Below, one piece after another: positions 49,400 through 61,500 of a DNA stretch of 64,000 nt (the stretch's first letter is position 1; every line of letters starts with the position of its first letter). Location: NCBI GenBank assembly GCA_028551475.1, contig CM052359.1, forward strand, positions 20,399,583 through 20,463,582, read 5' to 3'. Source of the DNA: Casuarina equisetifolia (taxonomy: Eukaryota; Streptophyta; Magnoliopsida; Fagales; Casuarinaceae). The notes beneath the pieces are model-generated. The model saw only the letters and a list, made by a program, of their open reading frames with translations, did not search any database and had not been told where the DNA came from. The translations under genes and the position numbers were made by a program.

Positions 49400-52300
49400 T
49401 TGGGTTGGCCTTGACATACATAAAATATGTAGCTGCATGTTTTTGGTAAGAGATTCATGTATCTAGGAAGCTTCCCTAGCCCCAATGGAAAAGGAAAACC
49501 TGTAAAGTTATAGACACAAAAATTTAAATTAATTCATCAAAAATCCAAATTCAAATAGTTTTTTCCACTTAAAGGAACCATTAATTCTCTTTCTTTCTTT
49601 CTTATCAACAATTTTCCCACTATGTTCTTCATCTCGTTCTTTTGTTCTTGGTTATCCAACTCTCCCATATTAATCTTTTGCCCTTTTAACTTTTAGGTCA
49701 AAAGATCTTCAGAAATTGTATGGGTTCTATTATGCTATTGAATAAAAGAGAAAAGAAAGAGCATTAAACCAGTGATCTTCATTTCTCCTGGATATGTAGA
49801 CAATTCAAATGGCTCAAAGTCCTTTTTTGAATTTGGCACGTGTCCTCTAAGGCACCTAGAAATCTTTTAACAGGTGGCTTTGGTTCCGTGGGCGATCCCA
49901 AAGTGGGTTCTTTCTATTATGTTTTTCGTTACATTTATTCCATGTTGTGGCAAAAGTAGTAATAAGGTCTCATAACATAATAATAAGGAATAGAGTTCGG
50001 GTTTTCATAATAATCATATGACTATTAAAAGAAGAGGTTGCTTAACATAAATTTTACATTGTCTGAATCATATTATGAAATATTTTTACTCTTTAGTTAA
50101 CTTCTTGGAAAAAATAAACTAAGTTTAATTGCAATATTATTCAATTTGTACATAAAAATCTCAATAAAATTTTAAAAAAAAATTGTGGTGTGATAGAAAT
50201 GGTATCACATCAATCCTTTTTTTTTTTTAAGAAATCTTTTTGTATAAAAAAAAAGACCTTTTCTTGTAAGTCAACTTTTAAATAAAATGAATTGTCAAAC
50301 AAGATTCATACATATATTACCATCAAAGGCTTTATTGTTTGATTCATCATACACTAGATGTGCATTAACCCACCATCACCGTCACCACTTGGATAAACTT
50401 GAAACTGTCATGAATCTCGATCTCTTGCTTCCATTTGATATGTAGTTGTGTATCAAATATTAGGACACTGGTGTAAATGTAATTGGAATAGTAATGTGAT
50501 GCAATTGTGTATAGATTATTTATAAGGGATAAAACTTTACTTAAACTGTTGTTCAAGTACTTTGATTTAAAACAAATGAAAATGGATAGAAGGACCAAAT
50601 TTAATCTAAAACTCTAGGGACTAAATTGAAAGCCAACTTAAACTTCTCAAAAACCATTTGGTAGCATAGCTTTAATTTGATTCCAATTCGTATATATGGA
50701 GATTTGTTTACTCTTTTTCCTGATCAGTGCTTGGGACAATTTTTGGTTGGGTTTGTGGAAACTTTAGCAATGGTACTACGACAAAGCTTTATTTTTTCGG
50801 AAAACTACTGTTCAAAGGTGCTGTATTAAGCCCTTGAATCTGTCGTTATTGGAAATGGACGGAATTATAGAATGCATTAAGTGCCTATTACCGTTATCTA
50901 CTGTGTTCTTATCCTGTGCCTGGAGAAACTAAAGCAAAAGTAATGTAGCAAAGCCCAATCGATCTATATTCTAATCTTCTCCTATTGTCATTTACACACA
51001 GTGGAGAGGAAATCACTATTATACTCCCAAGTGGAAGCTTACCCTGGGAAGATTTGTATGATACATCAAGAAGATTTCACTTTACAACCCAACAGGCTTG
51101 ACAAGATCCTCGGAAGATGCTGCTTGTTTCGTTACATAGTTGTGTGGCTATCTTGTACCGGTTCCAAGAGCATTTTTAGTCAGCATGGTATTAGTTTACT
51201 AGAAAGGAGACAAGAGCTTCTAGTCTTTTGGTCTTTCATAATCCACTTGCAGGACAGAGGACGAGGTAGCGACCGCGATTTGTTAAGAAAATAAACTAGT
51301 TACAGATTTTGATCCACACGTTGCTAAAAAAGTGAGATTTTACGGTGCCTAATGCTTATCCGCACTTAAGTAGAGTTAGTCCGCTGATGTGTATCATTGG
51401 TACCTATACTTCCTCAGGATATAGCTTTTGGACCTTTTTCCATAATGCGTATATTAAAAGGGAAAAGGAACATGCGTTGAAAACTAGGTTAACTAAATTT
51501 CAATCATTCTATATAATAGGAGGTTTAAAGAAAAAGAAAAAAAATCTGCAACCATGTTTTCCGGCCCAGTGGTTGTAGCACCATGCAAAACGAAACTATC
51601 TTAACTGGTGACTTCGGTCCAATGAGAGAACTCTTTATGTACTATAAACGAGGCCCCTATTTCTTTTTGTGTAAGATCTTCTCATAGAGGGCAGCTTAAT
51701 TAGATGCTGTATGGGTCAATAATTACTCCGAATGATTAAGAATTGAATAAGCCACTGAAGCCACCGATTGATAGGCTAGAAGGTTACAAATAGCACGCTT
51801 GGGCTATGAAGCAATCTGCAATTCTTCCTACCGAAGTCGAGATATCCACAGACATTACAGGCAACAGAGTAAATAGGACTGTTCAACTTAACGTTGTATC
51901 AGAAATATGTAAAACAGATCCATGACCGTAGTCAGCCGTTACGTGCCATGATTAGGCAACTCGCTAATTCTACCTCCACCTTCTCAAGTGGTAAAAATTG
52001 ACGAGGCCACAAACAACTTTCATTTCAAAAGGCAGTTCCGTTGGCCGCTACACATGATTTCAACGAAATGTAGGACAGGAAATTGCCAGCAACCATTGAA
52101 GATGATAAGGGCCGCCGCGTTGAGGAGGGCATGATACACGAAGATATGACAAACAATAGGTAAAACCACGTGCAAAATGAGACGAACACCCTTTGCACCT
52201 GCTATTTTATTAATGGGGGCTAATCGACATATAGATTTTCGAGTTCTTACAACATATGACTAACCAAATAGCTAATAGGACAAAAAACAACTGTACAGAA

Positions 52301-52565
52301 AGGATTTCTTAATGCTACAGAAGCTATGACATGCTCGTATGCTACAATATTATTTCCATGTCAATGAAGTCTCTGAACTTGGATTGCTCTAATCGGCTTC
52401 TGCTTTGGTCCCCAGGAGGACAGCAATAATTCACGGCATGTCCCAAAAAAATCAACTTGATTGACACAGCCAACTTTGGCTTTCTCCCCATCTCAATGTG
52501 TAAGAATTAATAATATCTCACACAACAAATGGAAAGTCAGATTGCAGATCCTAGCAAAGACAAAT
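49400..52565. other. Non-coding part of unit D, including ABCD1 3' UTR
   Basis: Counterpart of 19370-22465. The part just below 52566 must contain the ABCD1 3' UTR and polyadenylation signals. Short frames (51001-51294, 51345-51578) are not kept between units. No separate gene is called. Confidence 0.6.
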
Positions 52566-55500
52566 TTATTGCTTGATTGAACGTAGTTCCCAGTTACCCT
52601 CACCATCAATTAGCCGCAACTCCGTCGAATGGAATGGTATTAGTGCTGGACGCTGCCAAACAAAAAAGCAGCAGATAAACATAATGAAAATACTTGGTGG
52701 GATCTAGATAATTAACGCTGCATTTTCCCATGGTGGTGTGCATTCTATCACTTTGTCCAAAGTATAACAGCACAAAGCGAATTTCCAAATTATTCAACAA
52801 ATCAAAATAAGATGTCCTAATTTTGATTAAATAATTAAAATTGGATACAACTATCAATCTCCTCTTTATTTCCAGTGTTCTCCCGTGGAGAGGCAATGGA
52901 GTTCCGGGGACTAAGTCCAATGATTCTAACATTCGACCCTATACTGCATTAATTATCTATTCCCTACCAAGGATAGATTCAGCAATAGACATCTAAATCT
53001 GCTTGTCTATTGGTGTTGTAATATCCATAAACTCACTGAACAAAATTGATATACTCTACAGACCAAGATATGCCTATGCAAGAAAAGGAAAGGACTAATC
53101 TACCACTACCGATTGCATCACTGCCATAACATCCACTACCACTATAAATATAGTTGTATACTTACTTGAGAGGAGGTAACAACGGTAACGCCCAAATCCT
53201 TTGCAAGCCTATAAAGGTGTTCTTCAACATCAACACTTGTTGCACTGCAAAGTCGTAAAAGGTAAACAGAATATTAGATAAATGGCTAGCATTTTTATTT
53301 CTTAAGAGAGAAGAGGGGAAAAAAAAATTGGATGTGCGGGCTCACATACTTGGTACACTCATCAAGGATACCAAATTTAGGCTTGTGAAAGAATAAGCGT
53401 GCCTGGTAAAACAGAAAGTATCATGTCAAACAATACATAAGTCCTTCAAACATAATGGGACTTTGTTTAAAGAACTATCTTTCTGAAGATTTGGCTTACC
53501 ATGCCTAATCTCTGCTGCTCTCCTAGAGAAAGAATGTCTTCCCACTTCAGATTAGCATCCCAACCACCTTCCCCTCTTTCCAAAAGATAATTTAATCGAA
53601 CATTCTCCAAAATAGTTTTCAAACGTAAATCCAAAATTCTTTTGGTGTCAGCAGTTTTTTGACCTGGATATTCACAATTACAATCCTCAACCAAATAATG
53701 GCAAGAAACAGATTTAAAAACTCTGCCCTCTAAACAATGGCAAGAAGAAAATAAAAAAAGTTCACAGACTGACAGCATTTTCTCTAAATTCCATGATGCA
53801 GGGATTAGAGACTTTTAAGTACCGTCACAACAACCCCAGACAAAGCTCATAGTGGAAGCTGATGGTGCTTGATGGGAAACGCACGACAAAGTCAAGCAAA
53901 AAGATCCAACTCATACCTTTCAGTTCAAGAACCATCTAGATGTCTCCGAATTGAGAACTCTTGCTAATATGTTAAAATGTTAGCATCCAGAACTTATGAT
54001 AGTTTTCCATGAGCAACTATAGGTCGTGTTTTCTTAACAGATTCATGGTCTGGGATGGCCAAATGTCCATCCCCCAGGCAAAAATACAATTCTAATCTAA
54101 TAATCTATCCAAGAATCAACAAAACCAAAAAGAAGAAATGAAAAACAAAACTACCAAGTCTCTGAATATTTTATCAATCGAAGTATCTGTGGTTGACCAG
54201 TAATTCTAGGTTCCTAATCATGTCTAGATTGCAGTCAGGAGGATGGGGAGTGGGGAGTGAAACATAGGCATTCTGATCCAAGCAAGAAATTCACCTTTTT
54301 CATACAATTTTAGCGCCCTCAACTCTGCCTCCTCACATGAGAGAGGATATATAATTTGATCCCGGAGGGTTCCTAAGCATGTATAAGGTCGCTGAGGAAC
54401 ATAGAAGACACCACACCCAGATCCGGCCTCCGCATCAACATGTTGGGATAGTTGAGTGAGTCTTCCACTTACAACTGGCCATAGACCTCGAAGGACTCTG
54501 AATACTGAACTCTTCCCACTCCCATTTGGACCTTAAAACAGAGCATTTATGTCAGATGCTAAGTCTGCATAACAAGATACATAAAGAAACTTCACTCAAC
54601 TAACCAGTTACAAGCAGGCTTTCCCCTGGTTCCAAGTCACATGTCAACTGCCTTGCCAACATTTTCTGTGATGGGGTAATTATATCCACCTCAGAAAAGG
54701 AAATGGCATCTTCCGAGTAAATATCTCTCCTCCCATATGATGGCTTGCTTCCATCTGCGGAATCTGCTATAAGTGAGGTAGTGTGACCATGCAATTTTTG
54801 ATTGTCTGATTAAACAAAAACCAAGCAGGAACTACTGCTATGATTGATCAACTTACAGTTTAATATATACAAGTTCAACTAATCAGCAAGTTGGAAGAAA
54901 AATCATCTTGAAATGGTAATGGTGCACATTAAAATCAAAAGAAAGAGGAGAGGAAAGCTACACCTAAGTTGAATATTTTGATATGCCAAGCTCAGGAACT
55001 AGTATCAGTATATGTAGATATATTTGTCTGCCTTTGCCTTTTCAAAAGGTTGGTCATGCTGTCATCAGATGACATTTAACTAGCCCGTGGATTGGAAGAA
55101 AAGCATCTTGGAATGGTAGTGGTACAGCTTAAAATCAAAAGATAAAGACCCGGTTAAACTACTACTAATTTCATGATGTAGAGATATTTATAGCTCCCTT
55201 CTATCAATATTTTAGCCTTTTAGGTTACTTATACCACAATCCATATATATGCCAAGAAAATTAGAAACGCTTCCTAAATACACTGGATGTGCTAACCATA
55301 ACTATGTCATCATTGTCCAATGTCACTTAAGTCTCAAGTCAATGTTAAAAAAGAAAGTAATACTCCTGCAATTGATACCCCAAGCAAATTACACTCCTTA
55401 TTCTAATCTTGGGGCCACAAAATCCAGTCATCTCAGTCTGAGATGCCATTGCAACCCATGCTTACCCCATAATGTACTTTATGGTCAAATGAGAAACAGC

Positions 55501-58500
55501 TAGAAAATCTTAAACCTCTAAAATGAGAAGTTGATAGAATGCCATCTAGATTTAAGTACATCTGATAACTTTGCCCAGTCAGAAGCATGTACAAATCATA
55601 ATTCCAGAAAAATTTAAGCCATCTGTCTCTAGAATCTACCACTCAAAAAATTTAAGAACAGCATTTGATCAATTGTTCCTACCAAAAGGCATGCATTCTG
55701 ATGGATGGCAACCCTCTTTTTTAAACCCATATTTTTCTTCCATGGCTCAGCTTAATCCTTATTCCACAATCTCTTTGTTGTTCACACCAAGAGACTAAAG
55801 AGGTATGTTGGTTGAATATGTTATTTCTGATTTTAAAGATCTTGCTCGCATACATCACAATTTTCCATGTACGAACTGTTGTTAGAAAAATGGTTTCCTG
55901 TATCAGTCTCATTCCATCGTAGTTCATTGACATGTGATATATATCAATATTCTCCTGTTCAACCATGACACATTAATACAAGCCCATAAAAGAAAAAAGA
56001 AGAAAACACACGAGAATGGTCCAATTATCAGGAGCAGAGCATTGAATGGCAGCTTAAAATAGGGAAATGTAAACCACTCCTATGTATATGGTTAAGGGGA
56101 ATAATCCTACATAAACACTATCGCTGAAATATAACAAACCCAGGACAATCATCATTCTTTTAGTCAAATAAATAGAGCTGGTATAGGTTAATCAAACAAT
56201 CTGACACAAATGTGATCCCAAATGAATTACCATATTCCCTGGCAATCCCTATAATCTTTCTCAGCTCCTTAGTTTCAAATCAGAAGTATTATTTTAAGGT
56301 CCTAAGGTAACAAAGAAAGCATACCAGATTGTGCAGCATGCAGAAACTCTTCGAGTTCAAAAATCCGATTAATGCCACCAGAGAGCTCAAGGAATTTCTT
56401 ATGCAATTCGAGAATATCACCAAAAGCTAAAAAGCTTTGAGATACAACAGAAGCTAAAAACCGCAATGCATGAGCCAGTTCACCTGAAAAAAATAGTCAT
56501 ATATACATATTTCTGTGTAAGAGAGAGAGTGTGTGTGTGTAACAGGCTAACAGTGTATGAAATTTACAATTAGGTAATCATACCTTGAGTGGCAACTGAT
56601 GCTCGGTCGCCCTTGTGTTCCATTGCATATAACAAACTCAATCCCCAAGTTACATTATGTGGGAGTTGCTTTGTGATAAAATCATCAAGTATACCATACA
56701 GCCATTTCTTTTTCAAAAGTGACATTGAATGATTTAGAAGCTCCCTGAATCTTGACTCGATCATCTAAGGAATCATGTAATTTCAAAAATTAATCGCCAA
56801 TACCAACACTATTAAATACACAGTTCAGGAGTGCATCCCATACAGACTTATCTTCCTATATCAAACCATAATTCATACAGGGCAAGTTGCTGACAAGTTT
56901 CATTACTACAAAGGAAAGACAATGCAAGATCTCAAGGCATTGGGGTTCAGTTTTACGTAGTTGTTGACACATCCTCATGAAGTAGCAGACACTACCATAA
57001 GATTCACTCATTTTCCTTCCCTTAGCAAATATGACAGGAAGAGAATACAGGTAAAGTAAAATATAAGAAGGGCGGTGGAAGAGATTGCTGTGTGGGGAAG
57101 GAGGAAATCAGGAGGCTTCCACTTGTCATGATGAAGGACCGTCTAATTAAACTGTGTGTAGACAAGTTACTACAAAAATAACCAGATTCTTGTGTCTTGT
57201 CTGCACTCTTACTACTGTCCATCACGTAAAGTATATTTTTCTTAATGGTACTCCTGCCTTTCACTTTTATCGTAATGGCTGACACTCAGATTTCATGTTT
57301 AACTGCGACATCTATGTCCATTTTGAAGAAAGATGTCCAGAACATCAAGAAATATGATCAACTGTGCGTCTATGTATAAAGCAAATTGTGAAATTCAGGT
57401 AACTTACAGCTTTTTCACGAGCACCGCCCCCAAAGAAAGCAACAGATTCTGCATGAGTACGCAGTCTTTCATGCATGAACCTAATTAACGCAGAACTTAA
57501 AGTCAGGTATTGCTCAAGCATTAATAATGTAGGGAGTGGAAACCAAAGAGAAGTTACCTAAAGGTTCCTTCAAGTTGTTGTTCTTGACTTGCCAAATCTC
57601 CAAATTCAGGAGTAACAATTCTTAAGAAGCCAAGACCCAGTAACATGTAAGCGTACAATATGGCAACTCCCCTCTGACCTGTTAAGAGCTTCATTCTCCA
57701 GGTGAACCTTAAAAATAGCATAAATGATTAAATGTACCAATGAAAAAGGAAAAAGAGCAAGCAGTAGTTGAACCTCATAACAGGCTTCTAATGGAACAGA
57801 TCCACAGTGCGAGGAGAACTAAACTGAATACAGTACTCACCAGAGAATGTCCACTGAAGGCTTTACCATTCCAGTAACCAGTCCCGACAAATCAGAGGTC
57901 AACTTTTCCAGATCATGAGTTATTCTCTGATCTGCATCAATACTTTTGCTTGACATGTGAAAGACCTACAAAGAGATGCACATCACATGAATTTTGGATT
58001 TAATCCTCGATGTCTCACCAAAGAGCTCAAAATCAACCAACTGCCTTCAATGATTGAGATACAAATCCAAAATAAATAAAACCGCCGACTGTTCCAGCAT
58101 GATGATCAAAACTTTCAAATAAAACCTCTTCAATAAGATTTTAAAAAAATCAAGTCACAAAAGTGATAGTTAATTCATAGATCAAACAAATATTAGCTTC
58201 TGCCAATTTGCCCCCTAATCAAAAGGTAAAAGCTAGTTAAATTTCAATTGTGACACACCCTTTCCAGAATAAAATTTTTCCTCATGCCATCTGGCAAGAA
58301 CAATGTTTAGTTCCAAAGCATAAAAGTTTCAGCTAATGTGAAAAGTTGAAAAAAATAGCACTTGCTGAAACACGTAAATGCCTGCCAAGTACGGCTTCTT
58401 GCAAGATAAAGATGCCAAAGAATCAACCATATATTTTAGGTAACAGTACCTTATAGAATGCATTATTTCTCAAATAGTTCTTCAGTAAGTGTTGAGTCAA

Positions 58501-61500
58501 ACGAATCCTCCACCCAAGGGCCAGCCTGGCTTTCAAGTGCCTAAAAAAATAAGCATGGCTTAATTGACTGTTATGAGATGAATGGTAGCTGACAGTCATG
58601 TTCTTAACCTTGTCTTCACCGTAACATGGATAATATAATATGATTAACCATGCAAAAAAAGTTTCTTTTTTCTTTTTAATTTCAAAAAGTTCTTACTTAT
58701 CGGGAGTACAAAAATATTCATTAAAGTTATGCTTGACTCATAGCATTGAGAATATAACCAAGTAGAATATCAATGAAGGGGAAAAAAAATATATATCAAT
58801 GAAGGGTATGTAATTTACACAGATAATGTACAATCTCATTGGATCATCATGTGCCACTCAGATCGTTATAATAACAAGCAAAAGAAAGTTTCATGATGAC
58901 ATAGACAATATACAAACATACCTAAGGAGGAAATCTAAGATGCCTTTCATCAGAACAGGCAAATAGCAGAAAAGATACAGAGTGAATGTTATCTAGAACT
59001 TGACAGTGTATAACTTCCAGTAGCCAGCAACCAAACTATTACATAACTGCTTAGTTTTCAGTAGTCTATTCCACTAATAGCAAAATTACCTTATAGAAGG
59101 TGCAATGAAAGAAGATGCAGCACTTTGAAGAACGCTAACACCAATTAACTGAATAAAGGATGCCTTATCTTGCTCCAAGACATACTTCACGGTGGTTCCT
59201 GTGAATATCAATACACTTCAATGGCAAACATATCACTTGTAGGATCCTCAACAGCTTATGGAAGACAAGGTAACTTACCATTCAGTGAGGCAATACGATC
59301 TGAGATCCATGTTCTTGATACAACAAGAAAAGCGACTGCAAGCAATTGTGCACCTTGTTTATCAAGTACCGTTGGTATCTGAAAAGATAGCAATTAGAAG
59401 GTCAACAAAAGCACTTTCAAAGATAACTTTTCATCCATTCATCCATTCATCCATTCATCCATTCATCCAACAAAAGTCAAACTATTGTAAGAGATGATGG
59501 AAGAAATAGATTGGCAGTAATAAGGAATAAATCACCATTTCACAGATTATGCAGAAAGTGTTATGCGCTTAACTGTCCATATTACCATATACTTAGGGGA
59601 AACAGTCATTCATAAACTAAAATCCCAACTATCTAATATAATTAAAACAATGAAGTGTATGGATAAGGAAGGGAAAGGAAACTGTGCAAGACAAAATGGA
59701 GCTATCCCAAAGTTAACTCTAGTGCCACTACATGAATGGATGCATGTGAAACATGAGTGGATACATGACCCCCTCTGCTTTTAGATTTCTTGGATTAGGC
59801 ACTATAGCTTCAACCTGCAAACAAGCCCTATGTAAACATATCGTGGACAGGTACATGAACCTCATCAAGCCCCAGCAAAGCAAGGTGTTGGGCATGTACA
59901 TAAGAAATTAAGCTTTCGAGCTAACAGTAACTTTTTACTTGCAAAGGATTGCTTTGGAAATAGAACTACAACCTTTACCAGAAGTGCATAAGAACCTATG
60001 ATACCCGTTGCACTTTTTCCTATATCATTCCGAAGTTTGTGAGTAAATAACAATTACCTTTATGCATGTTGCCTTTTTTTCAATGGAAAAGGACATTTAA
60101 TTAAAAGTATGCATTTTACCTTTTTTCCAATGGAAAATGACAGTTAATTAAAAGAACTTCTACTTATACTAACATTCATAATGTCAATAGACAAAAACAA
60201 TATACTTGTAATTGGAAAAAAAAACGAAAAAGGAAAAATAAACTTGAATCTATCCAAGCAGTTCTGCTTTCCTGATTTGCAGTTGACTCTAACAATGTGC
60301 CTGGATCTTACATGTATCGTCTAACATAAACGTGGGGTATCGATATTTCTGTGTAAGGTGAAAGGAATCTAGGCAAGAGTGAGCTTATGCTGGTTAGTAA
60401 GCTCAACAACTTCAGGAGCTTGCTAGCCTTCATGTACGTCTGATGACCTTCCTATTAGAAAATGTTTTGAGAAAGAGAGAAACAGAGCCTAAAGCAGCAC
60501 TAAAAAATATAGATAAACACATAAACTAAATCTCGCTGAACTGACTATATTAGCCAACAAGAGGATTACCATGAGCAACATTAGATGAAATACGTATATC
60601 AGCAAAATGGATGGAAATATTTTCCACAAAGATATCTCATCTAACATTAACCAATCAATTTAATCAACGCCATAGCTGGTTCCATGGGCAGTACAACTCT
60701 TTCTGCGCTTCTTGCAGAATTATCATAAATCCTCCATAATCAAAACCAAAGCCACCATGACTCAACCACCAATTGGTGGACCGCAAAATGACATCTAGAG
60801 GTTAGACCAGAGCGTAAGGACGAAACTTTGGCTCAAAAGCCACAGTGACTCACAATCAACAAGTCAGAAAGATGAAGTAACTACAATATCTAAGGCCCTC
60901 TACCCATTAGAGCACCCCTTTTAAACCAAAGAAATAAAAGAAGGATCAGAAAAATGAAGCAACACGAAGTGCTATTACCCACTCAGCTGGTGAAGCAACC
61001 CCATGCCACGAATATGACATAAACACAAGTAACTTATGTAAGTACCGCCAAACTGAAAAGACTCACCAGTATTTTGAACATCGCAGCTATTCTTAATGGC
61101 AAAACCCTTGGAGTTGTTTGGAGCTGCGGGAACACTGGCAATGGAACTGTTGGGTCAGCAGGGGGGGAAACTGCTATCAACTCAGTTACGTACGATCGTG
61201 CTTTGGAATTTGAGAGTTTTGAGTTCTGGATGAAAACCATTGAAGAGTGTTGTGTAATGATAAAAAAGAAGCACAATAATGACTATTTAAAAAAAAATGC
61301 AAACCAAATACCAAATATTGACTTTTTAACCTTTCGACTCACGGCAAATGCTCGTTGAACTGCCATTGCATCACTCTGGCGGTCTGTCTCGGAAGTCTTC
61401 ACACTATCAATCTCTGCTTCGTTAGGGACTGAAGAATCCTCCCTGTAGTTATAATCAAAGTTCAATGAACAACGTCTTCAAGATAGACAGAAAAACACTG

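Larger units (their letters stand above)
48832..53137. repeat. Tandem segmental duplication, unit D (left end missing)
   Basis: Fourth copy. It begins inside the C2-like gene at the retroelement border and continues through promoter, non-coding part and ABCD1 3' region into the last ABCD1 intron, where homology to units A and B stops near 53137. From there on the sequence is unduplicated ABCD1. D therefore holds the original right border of the duplicated segment and the working terminal exon. Confidence 0.92.

Noticed and set aside
55249-57285. Several 60-90 codon frames within ABCD1
   Set aside because: They lie in introns or antisense to exons; GT-AG exon joins account for the coding sequence.
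59431-59469. Regular short repeats considered as CRISPR-like
   Set aside because: Direct octamers without spacers inside a plant intron; a microsatellite.
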